Below, one piece after another: positions 1 through 7,609 of a stretch of 23,018 nt of DNA. The first letter of the stretch is position 1. Every line of letters begins with the position of its first letter. The position numbers and the translations under genes were made by a program. Source of the DNA: an uncultured Methanomassiliicoccales archaeon (GTDB lineage Archaea; Thermoplasmatota; Thermoplasmata; SG8-5); NCBI GenBank assembly GCA_938004075.1, contig CALKWP010000090.1:1-23018 (forward strand), written 5' to 3'. The notes beneath the pieces are model-generated. The model made no database searches. It was not told where the DNA came from and saw nothing but the letters and a program-made list of their open reading frames with translations.

Positions 1-2
1 TC

Positions 3-2789
3 CGATCTGAATACACTGCATTCACCAGCGTCTTCGCGATCAACCGGGGCGGTATGCTTGTTGCGCAATCATCCACCGAAGAAACGGATGGGGGCCTCGA
101 CCCTGACATATTTGCAGGCATGCTTTCCGCGGTTCAGAATTTCATAAAAGATTCCTTCGACTCTTCCGGCAAGAGCGAAGCTGGCTTGGGGCGGCTTGAA
201 TATGGCGACATGAAGATAATCATCAAGCACGGTTCTCACATCTCTATCACTGCTGTCCTTGATGATGAAGAGCATCGCGATATGAATTCCGCATTGAAAA
301 AATCGATGGATGAGATTGAAAAGGAATACGGCCAAATCATCGAAAAATGGTCCGGGAACATGAGGGATATGAAGGGTGTTCAGCGGATTGTGGATGCGCT
401 CACCGGAATGAAATTCCCCATCAGAAGAAATCTTGAGGGATTCAAACTGGATGCGGAAAGGCTCAACATAGCCAACAGAATTCACGAGAAGATTTCAACA
501 ATGAGCAGCGAAAGGCCGATACTACTTCTGCTGGAGGACATCCATTGGGCAGACGAGTCTTCGCTCTTCGTCCTGAATTACCTGGCCAGAAACATCCCGC
601 AGAACAGAGCGATGATACTGGGTACATTCAGAGAATCCGAGAACACCACCCTGAATGCTAAACTCAACAAGATGAAGAATGAAGGCCTAATCCAGACGAT
701 GGCATTGGAAAAACTTGATTCCGGACAGACGAACTCGCTGCTCAACAGCCTGCTGTTTCCGAATGACCTGCCAGAGAAATTTATGGAGAACATTTCCCGG
801 CAATGTCAGGGCAATCCGTTCTTCATCACGGAGATTCTCAGGCATATGGTTGATGATGGCTGCATCGCCATGCGCAATGGAAGATACGAATTAATCAAGG
901 ATAATTACACCATACCTGGCTCGGTGGAGGAAGTCATCGAGAGAAGGATGGATGGCCTGGAGCCGGACCTTATGGCCATTGCGGAATATGCGTCATGCAT
1001 CGGTCAGAGATTCGATGTCGAGGCGGCCCTGTCTATTCCAAATCTGAAGGACTCTGCGATGGCTCTTGAAAAACTTGCTGGCACGGGGATAATCAGAAGG
1101 GAGAATGGAACAGGGAGCTTCAGCCACGGTCTCTTTCAGGAGTTCACTTACAACGGCCTCAACAGCAGATGGAAGCAGAATTATCACAGAAGTCTTGGAG
1201 AGCATTATGAAAGAGCGATTGAGAGATATGGTGAAGATATAATCTATGAAATTGCGAGGCATTTTTCCAGAACCAGGGAGCACCGCAAGGCATTCGATTA
1301 CTGCCTGAAAGCGGCTGAGAAGGCGGAAGCATCATTCGCGCTTGAGCAGGCCAATGCATTCTACGGCGATGCATTATCCGCACTCCCCAGATCAGGGCAG
1401 GGCACCGATGAGATGGAAATCGCCGCAAGACTGCTTGAGCGAAGCGCGGACCTTTGCGAATTGATGGGAAATTATGATGGAGCTATCTCAAATTTCAATC
1501 GCATCGCAGGGATGGAAATACCACCCGAGACACGTGCCAGGGCTCTGAGAAAACTCGCCCACATCAGGGAAGTGAGGACGGAGTACGATGAGGGTTTGAA
1601 CACCGTCGCAAGAGCCAAGGAACTCTTGCAGGATTCCAGAAATTCAGAGTTGGCTCTGATAATGATGAACGAAGGTTCAATATACGAACAGAAGAGAGAA
1701 CTGGACAGAGCCATTTCCATCCAGATGGAAGCATTGGAAGTGTTGAAAGAAGCCAATGGTCCGGAAAAAGACTTGAGCAAGATATACAACAGAATCGGAA
1801 CTTGTCTCTGGATCAAGAACAATATGGATGCCGCCCTGGAATATTTCCTGAAAAGCCTGGAAATAAACCAGAGAATCGGCGACAGGAGGGGCATCGCGTC
1901 AACTTTCAACAATGTTGGGATAGTGTACATAAGAAAGGGAGACTACAACAGCGCAGGGAATTACCTCGAGAAAAGCAGGGATATCTACAGGGAGATAGGT
2001 GATCAATCCGGTCTGGCCAGCAGTTCTGGCAATCTGGGAAATGTGCTTATCGCGAAGGGAGATTACATTCATTCGATGGAGGAGTACAAGGTGTGCCTTG
2101 GCATATTCACAAAGATCGGCGCAAAAGCGGCCGTTGGCATGTCGCTGATGAACATGGCAAGCATTCATCATCACCTGGGGGAATTCGACAGGGCGATGGA
2201 TCTCTACAAGAGAAGCCGAGAGATAAGAGAAGCCATAGGTGATCGGAGAGGGGTGGGAGCCACCATCCTGAACATTGGAAACCTGCTTTACGACATGAGG
2301 GATTACGATGGGGCCAATGACAACATGAGGAAAGCAATTGAAATAATGAAGGATATCGGCGATAAGAGTGCGCTCACCCATGCCCTCTGCGGCCTGGCAA
2401 GAGGCAAGATGAAGAAGGAGGATTGGGCAGATGTCGATGCATTGATAGAAGAGGCATTGACACATTCCAGAGAAATGCACATGGAGGAGAACGAGATGAC
2501 TGCGCTGATACTGAAAGGAGCGTTCCTAACCAGGGCAGGAGAATATTCGGCGGCAGAGGAGGCACTCAAGCGAACCATCGCATACGGCCAGTCCGGAGGA
2601 TACAAACGCCTGTACGCGGACGCCATGTGGCATTACGGATTGCTGTTCCACAAGACAGGCAAAATCCAGGAAGCGGTCCGGTCATTGGAGGAGGCCAGTG
2701 AGATATACCGCGAGATGAAGCAGCCGCACATGCTGAAGGAAATCGAGGAAGATCTGGATAAAATGAGGGCCCTCCACAGCGAAAGCTGA
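3..2789 (+). CDS. Roadblock-like sensor / partial STAND ATPase / TPR protein (5'-truncated)
   Basis: The frame is open to the left edge of the window. The first ATG, at 54, lies inside a conserved strand (the residues before it, AINRGG, align with VHKSGC of the protein at 10772), so the true start is upstream. Numbering from that ATG: residues 1-117 are a roadblock/LC7-like module homologous to the 10772 protein. Residues 155-167 are a Walker B-type strand (LLLLEDIHWAD), followed by GTFRESE (190-196) and GNPFFITE (253-260), as in AAA_16/MalT-type STAND ATPases. From about 390 to 900 there are roughly ten TPRs. Those from 600 to 770 have an exact 40-residue period with IGD at 608, 648, 728 and 768, the spacing of LGN/kinesin-light-chain TPRs. 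No Walker A (GxxxxGK[ST]) is visible before Walker B. No signal peptide or membrane segment is seen, so it is probably a cytoplasmic signalling scaffold. Its partner is unknown. Confidence 0.85.
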   Translation, partial: RSEYTAFTSVFAINRGGMLVAQSSTEETDGGLDPDIFAGMLSAVQNFIKDSFDSSGKSEAGLGRLEYGDMKIIIKHGSHISITAVLDDEEHRDMNSALKKSMDEIEKEYGQIIEKWSGNMRDMKGVQRIVDALTGMKFPIRRNLEGFKLDAERLNIANRIHEKISTMSSERPILLLLEDIHWADESSLFVLNYLARNIPQNRAMILGTFRESENTTLNAKLNKMKNEGLIQTMALEKLDSGQTNSLLNSLLFPNDLPEKFMENISRQCQGNPFFITEILRHMVDDGCIAMRNGRYELIKDNYTIPGSVEEVIERRMDGLEPDLMAIAEYASCIGQRFDVEAALSIPNLKDSAMALEKLAGTGIIRRENGTGSFSHGLFQEFTYNGLNSRWKQNYHRSLGEHYERAIERYGEDIIYEIARHFSRTREHRKAFDYCLKAAEKAEASFALEQANAFYGDALSALPRSGQGTDEMEIAARLLERSADLCELMGNYDGAISNFNRIAGMEIPPETRARALRKLAHIREVRTEYDEGLNTVARAKELLQDSRNSELALIMMNEGSIYEQKRELDRAISIQMEALEVLKEANGPEKDLSKIYNRIGTCLWIKNNMDAALEYFLKSLEINQRIGDRRGIASTFNNVGIVYIRKGDYNSAGNYLEKSRDIYREIGDQSGLASSSGNLGNVLIAKGDYIHSMEEYKVCLGIFTKIGAKAAVGMSLMNMASIHHHLGEFDRAMDLYKRSREIREAIGDRRGVGATILNIGNLLYDMRDYDGANDNMRKAIEIMKDIGDKSALTHALCGLARGKMKKEDWADVDALIEEALTHSREMHMEENEMTALILKGAFLTRAGEYSAAEEALKRTIAYGQSGGYKRLYADAMWHYGLLFHKTGKIQEAVRSLEEASEIYREMKQPHMLKEIEEDLDKMRALHSES

Positions 2790-2810
2790 GGGGGCCATGC
2801 AAGAATTTTT
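2768..2810 (+). terminator. Possible terminator overlapping the TPR gene stop
   Basis: GGCCCTC (2768-2774) can pair with GAGGGGGCC (2788-2796) if two G residues bulge. A T5 run follows at 2806-2810. The hairpin overlaps the TGA at 2787-2789. The pairing is imperfect, so this is a weak call. Confidence 0.3.
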
Positions 2811-2874
2811 CAGCAACTAACCGAAGACCTGGACGAGTCAGCGAACCGAATTCGACAAGGACATGTTCAATCAG

Positions 2875-3135
2875 TTACAAGCGGACAGGTATCTTATTTT
2901 TCTCGTTGAAGACCGTGCCGCAGGACCAGCAGCTTTTGAATGTGTCGAACATCAGCGAACGGCACTTGGCGCATTCAATCCATTCCCCAAATCTGGCGTG
3001 AAATTCTTCCCTGTGCGGTTTTTCCTCAAATGTATCGTCGTACATGAAAATGAAATTCATATTTTCAGATATAAAGAGTGCTTTCTGATTATCATTGATG
3101 ATACAATAAAAGTTGGCAATGAGATAGTATCTCAT
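2875..3135 (-). CDS. Small zinc-ribbon protein
   Basis: An 86-residue ORF with one paired-cysteine motif, CAKC (55-58) and CWSC (69-72), spaced CxxC-x10-CxxC, which is a zinc-ribbon/knuckle signature. The N-terminal 25 residues look less constrained, so the start could be Met26 or Met31; no Shine-Dalgarno sequence is seen before any candidate. It lies 42 bp downstream of the AMP phosphorylase on the same strand and may be read from that transcript. A TATA-like CATAATT about 25 nt before the first ATG would also allow a leaderless start. The opposite-strand ORF over the same bases has no recognisable motif and is taken as its shadow. Function unknown; archaeal proteins of this size with a zinc ribbon are often nucleic-acid or protein adaptors. 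Confidence 0.5.
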   Translation of the reverse strand: MRYYLIANFYCIINDNQKALFISENMNFIFMYDDTFEEKPHREEFHARFGEWIECAKCRSLMFDTFKSCWSCGTVFNEKNKIPVRL

Positions 3136-3177
3136 CTATTGGGCACCAGTTGATCCCAATTATGCTTCAGCGCACGT

Positions 3178-4707
3178 TCATTTCGTGAATCCGCTTGCCC
3201 TTTTTGGACCGGGGATGTGGGAGATTATCATGCCTTCGACCTGGTACGGCTTTGTCATGTTGGCCAGGTTCATCGCTTCATCCAGCTTGTGCTTGTTGTC
3301 CGCATAAATCTCGAAGAGCGGTTGGCCCCTGTCCACCTTTTCGCCTCTCTTTTTGATGAAAACGAGCCCTGCGCCGATGTCCCTGGGGGAACCGGCTGCG
3401 CGGGCGATGCGCACCAGCTTCTTGTTGTCCATGGATATGACATAGCCGTCGTGAGGGGAGAGGAATTCTGCCTTGAACTTGCCTGGCTGGATTTCGTCGG
3501 ATTTCAGGTCCGGGTTCCCGTCCTGGGCCTGCAATATCTGGCGCATCTTAGCTAGCGCCTTACCGCTGTCAAGGATTTCCCTGGCTGCCTGCTTGCCGTT
3601 GTGCATTCCGCCCATCTCGAGAAGTATCCCGGCCATCGAAACAGCTTTCTCGACCACGCTGGTGGAGGGGGCCTTTCCTTCCAGGCACATCATTGCCTCC
3701 TTTGCCTCGAGGGATGGACCTATATGCTTGCCGATGGGCTGACCTCCATAGGTGATGGCGCATTCCACATGCATGTCCAACCGCCTGCCGACCTCGATGA
3801 AGTCCTGGGCGTACCTGTTGGCCAGTTCGGTGTCGGGCACCTTTGTACCAGGGCCGATCGGAATGTCAAGCAGGAAGTAATCCGCACCGACGGCTTTCTT
3901 CTTTGCCATCACCGAGGCGATGAGTTGTGCATAGGGGTCCAGGCTGAGCGGATACTCGACCCTGATGATTATGTCGTCTGCCGGCGCGAAATTCACGTTT
4001 CCACCCCATGCGATGACGCCGCCGATCTCCTCTGTTATGGATTTGATCTCATCCATGGTCAAGGCCACCCTTGCTATTGTCTCGAAGATGTCCGCCGTGC
4101 CGCAGGCGCTACTGATGGCCCTTGAAGCGGTCTTGGGAATGTATAGTCCTGCTGCAGCGACAATAGGTACAACGAGTAGAGTGATCTTGTTGCCTGGCGC
4201 GCCGCCGATGCTGTGAAAATCGAACACGGGGGCTTTGTCCAGCTCTATCGTGTCGCCAGTGTCCACCATCGCCTTGGTGAGGTGGAATGTTTCATCCATG
4301 TTCATGCCAACAAGTTGATTCGATACCACAAAGGCAGTCAGTTCGGTGTCAGTGAGATTGTGGTTGGCAATGTCCTGGACTATTTCACGAATCTCTTCAG
4401 CCGTGAGTGTTTGCTTTTCGACCTTTTTCTTGATTAACTCCACGGAGTGAGGTCTGTCAGTGGGAATGACCTCAAGTGTCTTGGCGCCTGAGTCCTTGAG
4501 GCATTCCGAGACCTTGCTCAGAAGCCCTACCTCACCCTCCTTGACTACGGAAGTTGATATCTCGACAACAGCGGTCAAGGTTTTTTTGGGTGCGATCAAT
4601 TTTACCCTGTCCAGTGAGCGGACGCCCATCTCCTTGGCATCCTTGGTGTTCAGTATTACGGTTAATTCTCCAGCATCAACATTTATCTCTTTTATTTTAT
4701 ATTTCAT
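3178..4707 (-). CDS. deoA: AMP phosphorylase (archaeal DeoA-like)
   Basis: A 509-residue enzyme of the nucleoside phosphorylase class II family. It phosphorolyses AMP (and other NMPs) to ribose-1,5-bisphosphate plus base, the first step of the archaeal AMP-to-3-phosphoglycerate route. The archaeal-type N-terminal extension (about residues 1-85) precedes the helical/catalytic domains. Visible motifs are HSIGGAPGNK (165-174), the phosphate-binding region SRAISSACGTAD (195-206), APADD...EYPLSLDP (241-258) and KKKAVGADYFLLDIPIGPGT (269-288). A C-terminal barrel-sandwich domain contains SPHDGYV and GSPRDIGAG. The start at 4707 is chosen because GGAGGT lies 7 nt upstream; an in-frame TTG at 4722 is too close to that site. 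One nucleotide separates this ATG from the stop of the isomerase gene, so the two are translationally coupled. Confidence 0.95.
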   Translation of the reverse strand: MKYKIKEINVDAGELTVILNTKDAKEMGVRSLDRVKLIAPKKTLTAVVEISTSVVKEGEVGLLSKVSECLKDSGAKTLEVIPTDRPHSVELIKKKVEKQTLTAEEIREIVQDIANHNLTDTELTAFVVSNQLVGMNMDETFHLTKAMVDTGDTIELDKAPVFDFHSIGGAPGNKITLLVVPIVAAAGLYIPKTASRAISSACGTADIFETIARVALTMDEIKSITEEIGGVIAWGGNVNFAPADDIIIRVEYPLSLDPYAQLIASVMAKKKAVGADYFLLDIPIGPGTKVPDTELANRYAQDFIEVGRRLDMHVECAITYGGQPIGKHIGPSLEAKEAMMCLEGKAPSTSVVEKAVSMAGILLEMGGMHNGKQAAREILDSGKALAKMRQILQAQDGNPDLKSDEIQPGKFKAEFLSPHDGYVISMDNKKLVRIARAAGSPRDIGAGLVFIKKRGEKVDRGQPLFEIYADNKHKLDEAMNLANMTKPYQVEGMIISHIPGPKRASGFTK

Positions 4708-4708
4708 G

Positions 4709-5617
4709 TTAAATACCTCCAAGGTACTTCTCTATGACATGGATGGCATCCCCGGGTTTCACGATGCCCACTTCAGTGATTATTCCGGTCACGAGTTCCG
4801 GCGGCACCCTGTCAAAAACCGGATTGAATATCTCGACTCCGCCAGGGATCTCATTGTTCGATACGATCTCGCGGGAGGAGCGCTTCTCGATCTCCATCTT
4901 TCGCCCGATCTTGCTGGCAGGCAGAAATTTGTACGTCTCTGCGCAAGCATAGAACGGTACCTTGAAATCGCGTGCGGTCGCTGCCAGAAGGTGCGTGCCG
5001 ATCTTGTTTATGACGCTTCCATCGGATTCCAGCGTATCCGTGCCCACGAATGCGATGGAAACTTCCGGCATGACATATCTCATTGCGGAATCGACTATCA
5101 GAGTTACTGGCACCCCCGCTTCCGATAGTTCCCTGGCAGTTATGAGCCCCTGTCTCTTGGGGCGAGTCTCGCAGGCATAGACACCGGTTATCTTGCCAGC
5201 ACGGTGGCATCCCACCATTGCTGAGATGGCCGCAGAGCTGTTGCAGATGGTTATGGCCATCCCCGCTTTTTCCATGACTGCGGGAGCATTCTGACCAATC
5301 CTCTCGACTGCGGAATTGGAATTATTGACGAAAGTTTCGGCATTGGCCACCACCATCAACCTGGCTGACTCCATGTCCGGTTGCTTGTCAACATCCCTGA
5401 GTGTGATTCGCACGCCATTGTGGAGGGATATGGCTGTTGGCCGGGTGGATATCAATCTCTCCGCGGCTGCGGAAAGTCCCTTCAGAAAGTCATCCAATGA
5501 GCCATCCTTGAAATTGCTGGCGTATTCGCCAAGAGCAGAAGCTGCGGCCCTGGCTATGCGGCCTGCGCCGCGAATTGTCATGTCTTCTATCTTGATTGCG
5601 GTCTCTTCAACATCCAT
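4709..5617 (-). CDS. Ribose-1,5-bisphosphate isomerase (eIF2B-like)
   Basis: A 302-residue member of the eIF2B alpha/MtnA superfamily that converts ribose-1,5-bisphosphate, the product of AMP phosphorylase, to ribulose-1,5-bisphosphate. Features seen: IRGAGRIARAAASAL near the N-terminus, Cys125 in TICNSSAAI, TRPKRQG (151-157) and GTDTLESDG with Asp194, followed by NKIGT. Cys125 and Asp194 are 69 residues apart, matching the spacing of the catalytic Cys133/Asp202 pair known in Thermococcus kodakarensis, with a constant offset of 8. This favours the isomerase over an eIF2B-type regulator or methylthioribose-phosphate isomerase. The gene is first in the operon with AMP phosphorylase. There is no Shine-Dalgarno sequence before the ATG, but a TATA element lies about 25 nt upstream, suggesting a leaderless mRNA. 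RuBisCO, the next enzyme, is not in this window. Confidence 0.93.
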   Translation of the reverse strand: MDVEETAIKIEDMTIRGAGRIARAAASALGEYASNFKDGSLDDFLKGLSAAAERLISTRPTAISLHNGVRITLRDVDKQPDMESARLMVVANAETFVNNSNSAVERIGQNAPAVMEKAGMAITICNSSAAISAMVGCHRAGKITGVYACETRPKRQGLITARELSEAGVPVTLIVDSAMRYVMPEVSIAFVGTDTLESDGSVINKIGTHLLAATARDFKVPFYACAETYKFLPASKIGRKMEIEKRSSREIVSNNEIPGGVEIFNPVFDRVPPELVTGIITEVGIVKPGDAIHVIEKYLGGI

Positions 5618-5635
5618 ATTGTAACAAGGGATAAT

Positions 5636-5653
5636 GTAATTATATGTTAATAT
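5636..5653 (-). promoter_or_regulatory. TATA promoter of the isomerase/AMP phosphorylase operon
   Basis: On the minus strand, TATATTAACATATAAT ends about 20 nt before the ATG at 5617. Centred near -25 and with no Shine-Dalgarno sequence in between, it fits an archaeal promoter that places the transcription start at or next to the ATG. Inferred from position and composition. Confidence 0.5.
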
Positions 5654-5689
5654 AGGTTCGTATGGATAAAATCACATTGCTGTTTTTCG

Positions 5690-5706
5690 GGGAAAGGTTT
5701 TTATAT
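5690..5706 (+). promoter_or_regulatory. BRE/TATA promoter of hsp20 and the chaperone cluster
   Basis: A purine stretch (GGGGAAAGG) ends immediately before TTTTTATAT (5698-5706), giving a strong BRE plus TATA arrangement. The expected start, about 25-28 nt downstream, falls near 5729, giving a leader of roughly 40 nt that contains the hsp20 ribosome-binding site (GAGGTG at 5757-5762). Confidence 0.65.
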
Positions 5707-5728
5707 CCCTGACGATTATCTATTTTTA

Positions 5729-5753
5729 GGTATTCAACAATAAGTTGTATACC
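5729..5753. promoter_or_regulatory. Inverted repeat at the predicted hsp20 transcription start (candidate operator)
   Basis: GGTATTCAAC, 5-nt spacer AATAA, GTTGTATACC: a 10-bp inverted repeat with one mismatch. It begins where transcription is expected to start, given the TATA box at 5698-5706, and ends just before the ribosome-binding site. A repressor bound here would block polymerase loading. The winged-helix regulator encoded two genes downstream in the cluster is the obvious candidate ligand (inference). A hairpin in the 5' leader is the alternative reading. Confidence 0.6.
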
Positions 5754-5768
5754 AAAGAGGTGAATAAA

Positions 5769-6260
5769 ATGGTCTTGAAAAAGAAGGAAGGCGAGATAGT
5801 GCCAAGAGCAGAATCCATCAGGCCTTACACCCTGGCAGGCGAACTTGACAGGATGTTCGAGGATATGGACAGCTGGTTCTGGGGCCCGAGCTTTGCTCTC
5901 ACCCCAAGGATGACCAACGAGGGGATGCGGGTGCCCAGGATAAACGTGAAAGAGGAGACGGACAGGTACGTCGTCACGGCCGAAATGCCCGGTGTGAGCA
6001 AGGAGAATCTGAAACTGGAAATGCATGAGAATATGCTGGAGATAAGCGCGGAGGAGAAGTTCGACTCGACCGAGGAAAATGAAAAATCCGGCTACATCTA
6101 CCGCGAGATGCGCCAGAGCTCCTTCCACAGGCGAATCGGCTTCGCCCAGGACATTGTTCCCGAGCAGTGCGAGGCCGAACTGAAGGACGGCATACTGACC
6201 GTGAACCTGAAAAAGGCCGAAGAGGCAAAGCCCAAAAAACACAGCATTGCTGTGAAATGA
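5769..6260 (+). CDS. Hsp20/alpha-crystallin small heat-shock protein
   Basis: A 163-residue small heat-shock protein, an ATP-independent holdase that binds unfolding proteins. The N-terminal arm has a W-rich segment (SWFWGP, 35-40). The alpha-crystallin domain spans about 55-150, with RINVKEE, AEMPGV and the terminal-strand motif GILTVNLKK (141-149). A short tail, HSIAVK, resembles the I-x-I/V oligomerisation motif. The start at 5769 is supported by GAGGTG 6 nt upstream; the upstream in-frame TTG at 5745 lies inside the inverted repeat and is unlikely. It is the first gene of the chaperone cluster and is followed by a GC-rich hairpin, which may let it be expressed more than the genes behind it. 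Confidence 0.95.
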   Translation: MVLKKKEGEIVPRAESIRPYTLAGELDRMFEDMDSWFWGPSFALTPRMTNEGMRVPRINVKEETDRYVVTAEMPGVSKENLKLEMHENMLEISAEEKFDSTEENEKSGYIYREMRQSSFHRRIGFAQDIVPEQCEAELKDGILTVNLKKAEEAKPKKHSIAVK

Positions 6261-6268
6261 TTCCCTTA

Positions 6269-6291
6269 GCCAGGGGGTTGATCCCCCTGGC
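6269..6291 (+). terminator. GC-rich hairpin between hsp20 and the regulator gene
   Basis: GCCAGGGGG and CCCCCTGGC form a perfect 9-bp stem with a 5-nt loop (TTGAT), 8 nt after the hsp20 stop. No T run follows. It may act as a partial terminator or as a 3' stabiliser of the hsp20 message. Confidence 0.5.
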
Positions 6292-6315
6292 CCCGATATA
6301 TTTGGAGTGATTGAC

Positions 6316-6972
6316 ATGGATGAACTGGACCTCGATACGCTGCTGGCGGCAATAGGCAATCCCACAAGGAGAAGGATACTGGGCAAGCTGGTGAAGGAGA
6401 CACACTACCCTCTGCAGCTCTCCAAAGAGTTGAGCATCAGCCAGCAAGCCATAATGAAGCATCTGAAAGTGCTCGAGGACAGCGACCTTGTTCGGGGAAT
6501 GTTCGTGGACAGCGACAACGGCCCCCCAAGGAAATGCTATGTGGCCACCAAGAGATTCACACTCGTCATAGACCTCTCCCCGGAGCTCTTCAATGAAGAA
6601 CTGAGGTTTCATGAGAAGGATGATGTGATCCAGGCAGAGTCGGACACCACAGCGCTGAGGAACGCCGAGAACCTGAGGCTGAAACTTGCGGAATTCACCG
6701 CGCACATCGAGGCCCTGAATTTCGAACTGGATGAGCTCTCGCGGAAGCGGGATGAAACAATCGCCAGGAAAGAGTACGCGATGAGGTATGCCAACGACAT
6801 AATCGAAACGCTCTGCGAGGATTACGATGAAAGGAAGGTCCTGCGGTACATAATCGCGGAAGATGACATTTCACTGGACAGCATGTCAGAGAATCTGGAC
6901 ATGAGAGAATCAGAGATAGAAATCATAATGGAACGCCTGGAAAAGAGAGGATTGCTGAGGCTGACAAGGTAA
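6316..6972 (+). CDS. ArsR-like winged-helix regulator with C-terminal extension
   Basis: A 218-residue protein. The N-terminal winged helix (about 5-80) contains GNPTRRRILGKL and the recognition-helix region SISQQAIMKHLKVLEDSDL (40-58), then a basic wing (NGPPRKCY). A heptad-like, probably coiled-coil segment follows at about 114-150. The C-terminal 50 residues (DERKVLRYIIAEDDIS...LEKRGLLRL) look like a second winged-helix unit, possibly for dimer contacts or DNA binding. The ATG at 6316 has GGAG 8 nt upstream; the in-frame GTG at 6307 overlaps that site. Located between hsp20 and grpE, it is positioned like HrcA in bacterial operons and is functionally reminiscent of the archaeal heat-shock repressors Phr and HSR1, which are also ArsR-like. 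A role as repressor of this cluster is inferred, not shown. Confidence 0.85.
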   Translation: MDELDLDTLLAAIGNPTRRRILGKLVKETHYPLQLSKELSISQQAIMKHLKVLEDSDLVRGMFVDSDNGPPRKCYVATKRFTLVIDLSPELFNEELRFHEKDDVIQAESDTTALRNAENLRLKLAEFTAHIEALNFELDELSRKRDETIARKEYAMRYANDIIETLCEDYDERKVLRYIIAEDDISLDSMSENLDMRESEIEIIMERLEKRGLLRLTR

Positions 6973-6986
6973 ATGAGTGTGGTAAA

Positions 6987-7607
6987 ATGACAAACAGAAA
7001 GAGAAAGAAGGACGAACTTGCAAAGAAGGATGCGGACAAACTTGCGGAGATGAAATCCGAACCGCTGGTCGCTGTGGAGGACCAGAATAATGAGAATAAA
7101 ACTCGCGATCTCGAGATGGAGGAGCTCAAGCGCCAGCTTGCTGAGAAGACAGACCTGGCCCAGGGATATTTCGCGCAGCTCCAGAGGGTTCAGGCTGATT
7201 TCGAGAACTACCAGAAACGGGTCGAGGCAGAGAGGTCAAGAATCGCGGACAACGCATGCGAAACAATCGTCTCGGGGCTGCTCGACACCCTGGACAACTT
7301 CGAGAGGGCAATCACTCATCTTGAGAAACTTCCGGGAGAGGAGGCGAGAGGCGTGCTGATGGTATACCAGAACATGATGGAATACCTCAAAGGGAACGGC
7401 CTTGAGAGGATTGCCTCGGCAGGATGCCAGTTCGACCCTTACAAACATGACGCAATCATGCAGGCAGAGGTTGAGGATGCAAGCGAAGGCACGGTGCTGG
7501 AGGAGTTCCAGGCCGGCTACACGATCAAGGGCAAGGTAATACGGCCATCAAAAGTGAAGGTGGCCAGGGAAAAGAAGATTGACGCTGATAATGTGAAGGA
7601 GGAATAA
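6987..7607 (+). CDS. grpE: GrpE nucleotide-exchange factor
   Basis: A 206-residue co-chaperone that releases ADP from DnaK. A charged N-terminal region (about 1-45) is followed by a long coiled coil with the family motif RVQADFENYQKR (67-78). The C-terminal wing domain has FDPYKHDAIMQ and GYTIKGKVIRPSKVKVA. It starts 14 nt after the regulator's stop and ends 2 nt before dnaK, so the three are almost certainly co-transcribed. Length and architecture are normal for the family. Confidence 0.96.
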   Translation: MTNRKRKKDELAKKDADKLAEMKSEPLVAVEDQNNENKTRDLEMEELKRQLAEKTDLAQGYFAQLQRVQADFENYQKRVEAERSRIADNACETIVSGLLDTLDNFERAITHLEKLPGEEARGVLMVYQNMMEYLKGNGLERIASAGCQFDPYKHDAIMQAEVEDASEGTVLEEFQAGYTIKGKVIRPSKVKVAREKKIDADNVKEE

Positions 7608-7609
7608 AA

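Noticed and set aside
54..56. ATG at 54 as the start of the TPR protein
   Set aside because: Homology to the 10772 protein begins before this codon and the frame is open to the window edge, so the gene is truncated rather than starting here.
168..176. GKS tripeptide in the sensor module as a Walker A motif
   Set aside because: There is no GxxxxGK pattern and it lies in a loop between conserved strands of the roadblock-like module.
2863..3153. 96-residue plus-strand ORF opposite the zinc-ribbon gene
   Set aside because: No motif, while the minus strand carries a correctly spaced CxxC pair.
4708..4722. TTG at 4722 as the AMP phosphorylase start
   Set aside because: It overlaps the GGAGGT ribosome-binding site that is ideally placed for the ATG at 4707.
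5640..6386. 248-residue minus-strand ORF across hsp20
   Set aside because: It covers hsp20 and its promoter, has no recognisable motif and no ribosome-binding site, and the hsp20 frame is unmistakable.
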